Made by a program: the position numbers and the translations under genes
Shown: positions 55,577 through 64,000 of the stretch, in pieces
Position numbering within the stretch: the stretch's first letter is position 1
Layout: each line of letters opens with the position of its first letter
NCBI RefSeq assembly: GCF_040869045.1
Contig: NC_090322.1
Location: 277,042,662 to 277,106,661, forward strand
DNA from: Eurosta solidaginis
Lineage: Eukaryota; Arthropoda; Insecta; Diptera; Tephritidae
Reading direction: 5' to 3'
DNA length: 64,000 nucleotides
Notes under the pieces: model-generated
Database searches by the model: none
Seen by the model: the letters and a program-made list of their open reading frames with translations, nothing else
Told to the model about the DNA's origin: nothing

Positions 55577-57824
55577 GGCCCGGTTTTTCAGTAGTTGATT
55601 AAGCTAAGCTTAAACTAAATTTGCTTAAACTCCAGTCAAATATGAACTCCAGTTAAACTACTGAACAGTTTTTCAGTCCCAGTTTAAGCCCGCCGTTGGG
55701 GTATGCTTTTTTGTGCGGCAACATTGGTTTTTTATTATCTAGATAATTTGTAGATACGGCAATAGCTGGATTTTGTTTACCCAATAAACGTGGAAAAATA
55801 TATTCTCCAGCGAAATATACATATAGATCCGGAAATATCCAACATCATTATTTAATTATTCTTAAACCAGATAGTTCTCGAGTTGATCTCCAACGTCATT
55901 AATTTTTCCAATTATTATCCTAATTTCGAGAGATTTTGAGAAATGTACAGCTCTCAAATGAATATGCAACACATTCCCCAGCTAATATCCTACATTGGAT
56001 ATCGAGTTGAGGTGGAGTTGAAAACAAATCTCCAAGGTGGTACCACCAAAACCAACAGCTGTTTATTGTGAGAAATTAACACCTGGTTGATAGCAGTAAT
56101 CATAGTACAGGTCTACAAGTAGGATATGTAGCAGAACGCACATACACAGCCACGCTCACCTGATAAAATGCGTGTCCTCGTTCGTTTTTTTGTGGAAGCT
56201 ATTTGGCACTGTTGTACTTCTGAGGTCCAAGAAAAGTGTAGTAGTAGCTAACGAAAACTGCGTAAAATTTGTATTGTAAAATTACAAAGAAATATCCTTA
56301 TTTACTTTCAAACGAGCACTTAATTACATCTCTCTTTAAAATCCATATGTTTTGGACAATTTTAATTAACTATTTGTGATACTTCATTACCTGGGACGAT
56401 TGCTAAAACATGACCAAAACAGTTGGGGGAAGTATTAATAGACGCGTTTTTGCCTCGCTTGCAATAATTCGAATACTTTTTCGCCTTTGGACTATTGATA
56501 ACAGGACAAAACGCGTCTTTTCATTTCTCTTTCTTCATTTTTGACCGGGTTATTGCAGTCGACCTCGGTTTCAAACAGTTTTTCGCGTAGAACTTTTGAA
56601 CGGGCAGAAAAACTTAGCACCCGTGTTTGTATTCTTAATACTGGAATAACTACGCGTCCTCAGATACTCCAATTCAAGACTTTTGTATAATTTTCTGTAG
56701 GACCCATATAGGTGCACTAGATTTTCATACTAAATTCGTTAAAAAAATTTACCATCACAGCAACCCATATCTGATATTCGGCTCCCTTTTTTGCTTCCCT
56801 GCGTCGCTTTCCATGACAGCAACCCCGGTAATTTTGACACTTCGTTCAGTGTCAAACGCTTGTTCCACGCAGGTTCCACTGAGTTCCACAATAGTTTGAC
56901 ACTGACCGAAATGTCAAACGGCAGTATGTTAGAAAGAGAAAGGAATTGTTTCCCTCTCATACATATCATACTTGTAAACCTGTACTATGGCAGTAATGAA
57001 TCGTAATTAATCGAAAATAAATTATTTAGGCGGCCTCCGTGATGTGATGGTAGGGTGCTCCGCCTACCACATCGAAGATACATACTGGGCTCACGCCCCG
57101 GGCAAAGCAACGTCAAAATTTTAGAAAAAAACTTTTTAATTAGTTGAAATGTTTTCTAAGCAGGGTCGCCTATCGGCAGTGTTTGGCAAGCACTCCGAGA
57201 GTATTTCTGCCATGAAAAGCTCTCAGTGAAAACTCATCTGCCTTAGAGATGCCGTTCGGGGTCGGCATAAAAAAAACAATTTGTAGGAAAAATTAAAAGG
57301 AACACGACGCAAATTGTAAGAGAAGCTCAGCCTAAAATCTCTTCGGAGGCTATCGCGCCTCATATTTATTTATTTTTTAAATTATGTAAATATATTTCAT
57401 TTTATTTTTGTGAAAATACTGTAGTATGGAATCTTACTTTTTACAGTTAGGGACCACAAGTTGTTAATTAAATTTTTTCAACTTTTGTGATAGCATTTTT
57501 TGCTTTATAAAAAATTCCCACTTTAGCTGAGTGCGCGCTTCTCAATTTGAGCCACTGTTTCGAAACAACTCTTGATATTTTAGAAATATTCCTAGTTATC
57601 AACATGAGCTCTAATGTTAATGAAGCCAAAATGCTTTTTGGGTACATTCGATGCTATTTCGAACGAACTCAAATAACAGATAGGTTAACTAGAGTTTAAC
57701 CCTGCCAGATGGGCTACTTAAGCTCAGCTAAAACTTCAGTTAAAGTAGACTGAAAAACAACAGAATAAGTTTAAGCGTAGTTTAACTGACAAACTGAGTT
57801 GAACTTGTATTGAAAAGCCGGGCC
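55577..57824. mobile_element. 2.2-kb element with GGCCCGG ends and TTA duplication
   Basis: The left end GGCCCGGTTTTTCAGTAGTT matches the right end read inward, GGCCCGGCTTTTCAATACAA, with TTA on both sides (55574-55576, 57825-57827), again pointing to PIF/Harbinger. Subterminal regions on both sides are rich in TTTAAGC/AGTTTAA words. No transposase was recognised, so it is non-autonomous or decayed. A SINE is inserted at 57029-57377. Confidence 0.65.
57029..57377 (+). repeat. Full-length tRNA-derived SINE
   Basis: The head GGCGGCCTCCGTGATGTGAT, GGTAGGGTGCTCC and CTCACGCCCCGGGC resembles the head of the 62.4-kb copy, where A- and B-box-like motifs are clearer. A body with GCAGTGTTTGGCAAGCACTC, then AGAAGCTCAGCCTAAAATC, GGAGGCTATCGCGCC and a TATTTATTTATTTT tail follow. 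TAAATTAT lies just outside both ends (57018-57025, 57378-57385), a likely target duplication. RNA polymerase III transcription is inferred from the tRNA-like head. Confidence 0.8.
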
Positions 57825-57827
57825 TTA

Positions 57828-58190
57828 AACTATTATGTATATGTTATTATTAGTTTTGCCGCCCACACTACAAATTCAGCGCCAACCGTAATAGAAAGCA
57901 TTACTATGGAATGCAAAAAGTGTAATTGTCGGACCTCCTCGCACATTCTCCCTAGTCTCAATTTTGAGTAACATTACTAACGACGAGATATTAAAAATTT
58001 GCGATGATGCTAGGAGATTGTTTTTTTTTCTGTTCTAAAGTTTCCACTTCGGATAAAAATGCACTTGATTTCTGGCAATTTTAAAAATTAACGGTACTCA
58101 TCACCTGATCCATGGGTGAAAGAGATAGGGTTGTTATGCATGTATGGAAAACTTCCAAAAATAATTTAAACATTTTTTTGAGATACATAT
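57828..58190. other. Short spacer before the LTR retrotransposon
   Basis: Nothing recognised. It ends in AGATACATAT, whose last four bases are the LTR element's target site. Confidence 0.5.
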
Positions 58191-58713
58191 TGTAACGAAT
58201 GTTAGCAGCACTGAGCGATGCTATCGTCTCTAAGCCGATGCTAACCAGTGACGTGAATGCACATCAATAATTCAATCATTATGTATCTACATAAACGAAT
58301 AAATAATTGCGTCTACACATATGTACGTATACGAACATCTGAGCGACAATGCACAAATACATGCATATATCTTATCTGAGTTGTCACAAGAGAGCAATAA
58401 TTTGTGCACGTAGTTGTGGCTGGCGATTTTGTAGCCGAACTAACTAGTAACTTCTGGAAATCGAAGAGCCTAGAAGTATGCAGCGTAAACTATAAAAGCG
58501 GGGCAAGCGAGTAAGAAATAATTCAGTTTAATTTGAGTTATCAATCAGTTTGGTTATTAAGCCAGCGAGTAGCAAAGTATAAGTGGTATTGTGAAGTACT
58601 TTAATAACGGCCATTTTTCCATTATTCAATATTGGAGTTATTTATTCAACAGTTTAGTGATTCGAACTTAGCAGAGGATTGCAAATAAGAGGATTTGCAG
58701 CAAATTCGTTACA
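58191..58713 (+). repeat. 5' LTR
   Basis: It starts TGTAACGAAT and ends ATTCGTTACA, a perfect 10-bp inverted pair. A TATAAAAG box at 58491-58498 is followed by a TCAGTTT initiator (58523-58529), marking a likely start of the R region near 58525. Confidence 0.93.
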
Positions 58714-58715
58714 AT

Positions 58716-58727
58716 TGGTGTCAGAAG
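58716..58727 (+). other. Primer binding site, tRNA-Leu type
   Basis: TGGTGTCAGAAG begins two bases after the 5' LTR and is complementary to the 3' end of a fly tRNA-Leu (…CTTCTGACACCA). The match is 12 bases; several insect Gypsy-group elements (for example mdg3-like) use this primer. Confidence 0.75.
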
Positions 58728-58772
58728 AAGAATTGCTGAATAAATTCCGAAGATTGAGAATACAACTTGGAC

Positions 58773-59315
58773 ATGGCAAAGTTGAGTGAATTGAGGATCC
58801 AGCAACTGAAAAAGGAGTTGGAGAACCGTGGATTGAATACAACCGGCAATAAGATCGAACTTCAGGCACGGCTACGAGAGGCAATGGAAGCAGAAGGAAT
58901 TGATGTGGAAGAGTATGTCTTTCATCTTGATAGCGAGGAGACAACAAAAATTGAAGAGAAAAACGAAACATCGCAGACGGTTACCAGCACAGACTTGAAC
59001 ATGATTTTAGCTGCAATATCTGCTCAAACATCGACAGTGTCATCTCAACTGGAAGAGCAGAAGACATATATGGCATCACAACTAGAATCGCAAAAGACAG
59101 ATATAACATCCAAGATTGAAGCACAAGAAACGCGTATTGCAGAAATGTCGACACAGATTACATCAAAGATGGAGACACAACTGAAAGAACAAGAGGCACG
59201 CATAACAGTACAACTCGAAGCGCAAGAGGCGTGTATATCATCAAAACTCGAAGCACGTATGGACGAGAAAATAACGCAGTTTGAGGAAAAATCGAAGCCG
59301 AGGTGGATGCTTTGA
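58773..59315 (+). pseudogene. Retrotransposon Gag N-terminal part: SAP domain and coiled coil
   Basis: ATG at 58773 is 45 bases after the primer site. Residues about 4-38 form a SAP-type motif (LRIQQLKKELENRGLNTTGN...), which often binds DNA or chromatin. Residues about 85-175 are a Gln/Glu-rich coiled coil with a repeating Q(L/M/I)E.Q pattern. The frame ends at 59313-59315, just after FEEKSKP. The coiled-coil wording continues in a second frame for about 80 bases and the capsid-like part follows in a third (59371 on). Both changes are one-base offsets in the same direction, the first at an A-run and the second near one. Simple decay by A-run slippage is most likely. Confidence 0.8.
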
Positions 59316-60810
59316 GAGGTCGTATACAAGAGTTGCAATTAAACGCCCAGCTGTTTCAGCAAGCAATACAAAGGTAAAAACACCATCCTTTGACGGTTCT
59401 GTTCCTTTCCAGGTCTTTAAGCTACAGTTTGAGAAGACCGCAGCAGTGAACAACTGGAATGCGGAAGATAAAGTTGCTGCACTGTTCGTGGCACTGAAAG
59501 GTCCTGCCGCGGAAATCTTACAGACGATTCCAGAGTATGAACGGAACAGTTATGAAACATTGATGGCTGCTGTAGAACGACGTTATGGAAGCGAGCATAG
59601 GAAACAAATATTCCAAATTGAGTTGCAAAACCGTCACCAAAGAGCAAATGAGACTTTGCAGGAGTTTGCCTCGGATGTTGAAAGGTTAGCTCATCTCGCA
59701 AATGCGGACGCACCCGTGGAATACACTGAAAGGGTAAAGATTCAGAGCTTTATAAATGGCATACGGGACGTCGAAACAAAGCGAGCTACATACGCAAACC
59801 CAAAGCCAACATTCGCAGAAACTCTGTCACAAGCTCTGATTCAGGAAACAGCGTCGCTTCTGGGTAAGCCAGTTTTCAAAGCACGCCGTGTGGAAGTAGA
59901 AAGGCCAGAGTGGGTAGACGCAATATTGGAGGCACTGAAAGGATCGCAAAAGCGAAGTGAAAAAGTTATCAAATGCTTCAAATGCGGGAAGTCCGGTCAC
60001 ATAGCACGTCATTGCGATCTTGGTCCTAATAGTTCCAACAATGTGGGTGGCCATAAACGCAAAGCTGGAGGAGATGAGCAAGAGCGAGTAAGAGGTAGAG
60101 AGCTAGATCCAGCTATTGAATGCCCTGTGATATCTGTGTTGCAAATTGGTAGAAAATCGAGCAGTCTTACCGTCAGAGGCAATGTCGATGGCAAGGAGCG
60201 TGTACTGACTGTAGATACGGGCGCATCTCATTCCTTGATTCGATCTGAATTAGTCAACAGGAGAGTTAAACCGTTACCTGGAGCAAGGTTGCGTACGGTC
60301 ACAGGCGAGTATAACCAAGTCCAGGGAAAAGTGATATGTGAAGTACTGATTGGGAAGGTCATGGTTTTACACAAATTCGTTGTGGCGGAGATCGTTGATG
60401 AAGTCATATTGGGAGTGGACTTCTTGGTTGACCATGACATCAAGATCGATATGCAGAAAAGGGTGATGCTTTATAAGAACCAGGATGTGCCAATTAACTT
60501 CAGTTTGGAAAAAGGTTTCAGCAGTAATCGAGTACTGGTGGAGAAATGTCGACAAAGGCCACGAAAGTCAAAGGTAAGGGTTGATGAAACGAATGGGCCA
60601 AACAAAGCGAAATCAAAAGTACCTGCGACAAAAACACCTGCATTGACAAACCCTAATGGACGCACTAAAATGACTGCAAGAATTTTGCAGGAAGCATGCA
60701 AGGGTGGTTTCAAGCCATCGCGCACTTCTGTTGGGAAACGGCGGAACGATACTGTCAAGCCAATCCGTCAAACGCAAGCTCTGCGAAGTAGTTCATTGGT
60801 CAAACAATAG
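59281..60810 (+). pseudogene. Retrotransposon Gag capsid, CCHC knuckle and aspartic protease
   Basis: The open frame has no ATG near its beginning and is meaningful from about 59371 (KVKTPSFDGS). The first 190 residues match the retrotransposon Gag (capsid-like) family (YETLMAAVERRYGSEHRKQI, LQEFASDVERLAHLANAD). One zinc knuckle, CFKCGKSGHIARHC (59974-60015), follows. The protease centre VDTGASHSLI lies near 60211-60240, with the later ILGVDFLVDH flap-side motif near 60408-60435. After the protease comes a Lys/Arg/Pro-rich tail, then the stop. Gag and protease share one frame, so no frameshift between them is needed. No reverse transcriptase follows. Confidence 0.85.
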
Positions 60811-60834
60811 AGTGTGAGGAAACGACTAAGGATA

Positions 60835-61113
60835 ATGAGTAGTAAGATCAAACGCAGGTACAATGAGAACAATAATTCGGAAGGGTTCTTGGAGGGAGAT
60901 TTGGTACTGTTAAACAACCCTCACCGACGGAAAGGTGTTCCAGCCAAAATTCGGTGCATTTAGGAAGGCCCGTACAAGGTTGTGAAGAAGATCAGTAATT
61001 CCATCTACCGCATACAAACCATTGGGAAACCACGAAATAGAAAGGTGGTTCATTTGGAGATGCTAGCGGCGGTTAGATCGAGAGATTTGTCTGATCGGGA
61101 CGATCAGACTTAG
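60835..61113 (+). pseudogene. Integrase C-terminal remnant (GPY/F region)
   Basis: The frame from 60835 reads ...EGDLVLLNNPHRRKGVPA..., an in-frame TAG (60961-60963), then EGPYKVVKKISNSIYRIQ. This is the GPY/F module of Gypsy integrases, followed by HLEMLAAV. The protease tail and this remnant lie only about 25 bases apart, so a single deletion probably removed reverse transcriptase, RNase H and most of integrase. Confidence 0.8.
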
Positions 61114-61124
61114 GTGGAGGGCAG
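61112..61124 (+). other. Polypurine tract
   Basis: AGGTGGAGGGCAG directly precedes the 3' LTR, the expected place for plus-strand priming. It is not a pure purine run. Confidence 0.6.
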
Positions 61125-61647
61125 TGTAACGAATGTTAGCAGCACTGAGCGATGCTATCGTCTCTAAGCCGATGCTAACCAGTGACGTGAATGCACATCA
61201 ATAATTCAATCATTATGTATCTACATAAACGAATAAATAATTGCGTCTACACATATGTACGTATACGAACATCTGAGCGGCAATGCACAAATACATGCAT
61301 ATATCTTATCTGAGTTGTCACAAGAGAGCAATAATTTGTGCACGTAGTTGTGGCTGGCGATTTTGTAGCCGAACTAACTAGTAACTTCTGGAAATCGAAG
61401 AGCCTAGAAGTATGCAGCGTAAACTATAAAAGCGGGGCAAGCGAGTAAGATATAATTCAGTTTAATTTGAGTTATCAATCAGTTTGGTTATTAAGCCAGC
61501 GAGTAGCAAAGTATAAGTGGTATTGTGAAGTACTTTAATAAAGGCCATTTTTCCATTATTCAATATTGGAGTTATTTATTCAACAGTTTAGTGTTTCGAA
61601 CTTAGCAGAGGATTGCAAATAAGAGGATTTGCAGCAAATTCGTTACA
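61125..61647 (+). repeat. 3' LTR
   Basis: It is 523 bp, the same length as the 5' LTR with four substitutions and no indels, and is followed by ATAT (61648-61651). Confidence 0.93.
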
Positions 61648-61651
61648 ATAT

Positions 61652-62384
61652 ATACATACATACATACATTTACTATCAAGATCTGCGCCCGTATCGTGTT
61701 ATACGTTCTGTGATCGAATCCGATTTATTAAATCGCCATAGCACTGAAGTAATGACTGGGATTTAGGCACTACGCGAAACAATAATTATTAAAACTTATT
61801 AGATTCATAATGTTCTTTCTATCAGTTTTACGAATAGCTCGACCGTTTCATATATATTGTTTGAGTAAAAATGGTTTTAGATCCGTGATTATAAAATACG
61901 ATACAGACCCTGAATTTAAGTCTTAGTTACCTTCTTTCAGGAAAAGTGTGGCAAAATTATAAATTTTTTAAATCCCAGGTTTGAGGAAGTCCTAATAAAA
62001 GCGCCCAAGTCTTTTGAAAAACTATTGTGTGAAATAGTTAAAACTAGGTATTTTACAGCCTTTTGCAAAATTTTATAAAAATTCTATCCATGAACTTTTT
62101 ACCATGTAGCCGATTGGCGACATTGTGCGGCGGTGCAACCACAACATCAAGAAATTTAGGGACTTCTTGCATCGGCCGGGCAGCATTTGCATAGCTCAGT
62201 TACACGAAAAATTTATTTTGTGCCCACAATTATTTTTAAAAAATATTTTCATTTTTCCATTAAAATTCGTCCTCAACCACAAAGTCAAGTGATAGGAAAC
62301 AGATTAACTCCACGAATGTACCAACAAATAGCCGAATTGCATATCTACTTGTACATACATATGTACATATTGATATTAACAATC
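61652..62384. other. AT-rich DNA, nothing recognised
   Basis: It begins with a TACA microsatellite continuing from the LTR target site. No gene recognised. Confidence 0.45.
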
Positions 62385-62392
62385 ATTATAAA

Positions 62393-62718
62393 TAAATGCA
62401 GGACGCGATAGCCTCCGAAGAGATTTTTGGCCGAGCTTCTCTTCCAAAATGCGTCGTTTTCTTTTTAATTTTTCCTACAAATTGACGGGCGGGACCTACA
62501 TGTTTTATGCCTACTCCGAGAAGACTTTCATGGCCGAAGTACACTGGGAGTATTTGCCAAATCACAGCCGAGGGGCGACCCCGCTTAGCGACACTTTTCT
62601 AATTGAAAAAAACCTTTTTCTAAATGTTCGATGTTGCTTTGCCCGGGGATTGAACTTATGATCCTCGGTGTGGTAGTCGGAGCACGCTACCACCACACCA
62701 CGGCGGCCGCCACCCATC
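62393..62718 (-). repeat. Full-length tRNA-derived SINE, minus orientation, with target duplication
   Basis: CATTATAA flanks both ends (62385-62392, 62719-62726). Read on the minus strand, the head is GGCGGCCGCCGTGGTGTGGT, GGTAGCGTGCTCCGAC, then AGTTCAATCCCCGGGC, with A-box- and B-box-like parts. The body and tail match 57029-57377. The clear duplication shows insertion as a unit. Confidence 0.87.
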
Positions 62719-62726
62719 CATTATAA

Positions 62727-63099
62727 TGACTTGAATGCAAAAACATCAAAAAGTTGCATTACATTGAATTGGCTTTGTCAGTCTGGCGATATGAATTAAT
62801 GCTTCATTGTCCTTTCGGTTTTTTGGTTTCTGATTTTGGGTTCTGCTGATGGAACCAAAAAGCGTCATGTAATGGACACAATTTTTGGTCATTTAAATAT
62901 TTGGCCTTTTACCTTTACATTATTCATCCTCGCCGTTATCTTTGCTGTGGCTATAGTTTTTTGTTGTTTTTTGTTACAGCTTTGTCTGCGGTTTGCCTAT
63001 TACACCGTTACACCAATACAATTCTCGCTTGCCTGTTTTTGATTCGGCCAATGGTTGTGGTTTCTCTCCATTCGGAATAAATCTCTTCGCAATACATAC

Positions 63100-63130
<31 letters not shown>

Positions 63131-63869
63131 TACAGAAGAGCAGAAGTGATTATGAAGCGAATAGAAAAAACCTTAAATAAATTTATTAAATGATCTATAC
63201 ACAATTTAAATATATCATTACATTGCAAATTTCACAATTGAAATATTTAAATGCATATACCTGTAAAATTTACATCTGGATATACAGTGTTGTGCAAGCC
63301 GAAAGCAGCAAATTGAATTCGTGAATGCGTTGGCTATATTTTGCCTGTTATAACATTCATGGAGACTATTTCAATGGAAATTAAATAGTAATTGTAAGGT
63401 AAATTATTACAAATTATTTAAGTTATGTTATGTGAGGATTTCCCACACTTCCATTCGGAGACATTTTTGTCCATAGTGAGTGCTCTCAATGAGTACCGGG
63501 TGGCGGCTCATTCATCCACCCAGATGACTTCCTAGTGGCCCACAACGAATCTCTTGCTTTCTCTGAGTGAAAGATCCAGCTTCCTAACCTCTGCCAGATT
63601 GTCGTGCCGTGCTCCCAGAAATCTGTGATGAATCGACTCTTATTTCTCCTCATCCTCACAAGAAACGGTCCAAATTTGAAAATTTTAGGAAAATGCAAAG
63701 GTTATTTTTTTGGTAAAAACTGTGGGAAATAAATAAAAATTGACAAATACTTAAAATCGCATTTAAGCATGAACCAAGATACACAAATGATTTTTGTCGT
63801 AAAAAGTTTGATCTTGTTAGCTACGTTATCAAACTGCACCTAACTCGATAGGCGCGTCGTTTCTTTTAT
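62727..63869. other. AT-rich DNA with TATG/CATA microsatellite
   Basis: A tetranucleotide run lies at 63091-63131 (ACATACATATGTATGTATGT...), changing phase at a central palindrome. No gene recognised; the 62836-63042 frame is hydrophobic but unsupported. Confidence 0.5.
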
Positions 63870-63873
63870 ATAT

Positions 63874-64000
63874 TGTAACGAATTTACTGCAAATCCTCTT
63901 ATTTGCAACCTTCTGCTAAGTTGGAATCACTAAACTGTTGAATAAATAACTCTACTATTCAATAATGCAAAATGGCCTTTATTAAAGTTCTTCACAATAA
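63874..64000 (-). mobile_element. LTR of the same Gypsy-type family, cut by the window end
   Basis: It starts TGTAACGAATTTACTGCAAA after ATAT (63870-63873) and follows the same sequence as the minus-strand solo LTR at 32665. Whether it is solo or the 3' LTR of a full element lies beyond the window. Confidence 0.85.

Larger units (their letters stand above)
58191..61647 (+). mobile_element. Young, internally deleted Ty3/Gypsy-type LTR retrotransposon
   Basis: Two 523-bp LTRs differ at only four positions (58346/61280, 58517/61451, 58608/61542, 58660/61594), so the insertion is recent. ATAT flanks both ends (58187-58190, 61648-61651). In order it holds a tRNA-Leu primer site, Gag with a SAP domain, coiled coil and CCHC knuckle, an aspartic protease, then directly the C-terminal tail of integrase and a purine-rich tract. 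Reverse transcriptase, RNase H and the integrase core are missing. It could be mobilised only with enzymes from another copy. Confidence 0.92.

Noticed and set aside
57029..57110. tRNA gene
   Set aside because: The head has only degenerate A/B-box-like parts and no complete cloverleaf. It continues into a SINE body shared with other copies. The same applies to 62640-62718 and 40730-40808.
62836..63042. Hydrophobic 68-codon frame as a membrane peptide gene
   Set aside because: The frame is T-rich by composition, without promoter, poly(A) signal or known similarity.

Overview
This is an animal nuclear window, most likely from a higher (acalyptrate) fly. It is AT-rich, carries one spliced gene encoding a chitin-binding secreted protein, and has spliced transposon genes with GT/AG introns. 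Its repeats are typical of dipteran genomes: a DINE/Helentron-like element with internal tandem repeats, tRNA-derived SINEs, Gypsy LTR elements inserted at ATAT, and PIF/Harbinger, hAT, Transib and Tc1-type elements. A tephritid-like fly is my guess from overall repeat character; the sequence alone does not prove it.

Layout. 1-5 kb: an unidentified GC-rich retroelement-like stretch, then a GC-rich minisatellite block (3.2-4.5 kb). 5-17 kb: mostly featureless AT-rich DNA with SINE fragments and fossils of two LINE lineages. 17.7-21.3 kb: a Harbinger-type MITE and a 2.7-kb satellite with a period near 100 bp. 22.6-25.4 kb: a Transib element, a relative of RAG1, with both ends and its target duplication preserved. 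26.2-31.4 kb: dispersed repeats, a large foldback, and a DINE-like element carrying about seventeen 128-bp repeats. 32.7-33.2 kb: a solo LTR. 34.6-38.6 kb: a PIF/Harbinger element with an apparently intact MADF-BESS gene, only the first transposase exon, and several nested inverted-repeat elements. 39-42.6 kb: foldbacks and a second SINE family. 44.9-45.3 kb: a LINE fossil.

50.16-54.19 kb holds the only convincing host gene: a two-exon gene for a secreted, proline-rich, mucin-like protein with a C-terminal peritrophin-A (CBM14) chitin-binding domain, plus TATA/initiator and poly(A) signals. Just downstream, 54.5-57.8 kb is a set of elements inserted into one another. 58.19-61.65 kb is a young, internally deleted Gypsy-type LTR retrotransposon encoding Gag and protease. 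61.6-64 kb contains a SINE with target duplications and the start of another LTR copy cut by the window edge.

How parts relate. The LTR element, the solo LTR and the edge LTR are one family in three places, each beside ATAT. The 17.7-kb and 55.1-kb MITEs are one family. The 26.2-kb repeat is a paralogous empty site for the hAT insertion at 54.5 kb. Most open frames elsewhere are chance or repeat-driven and were left out.
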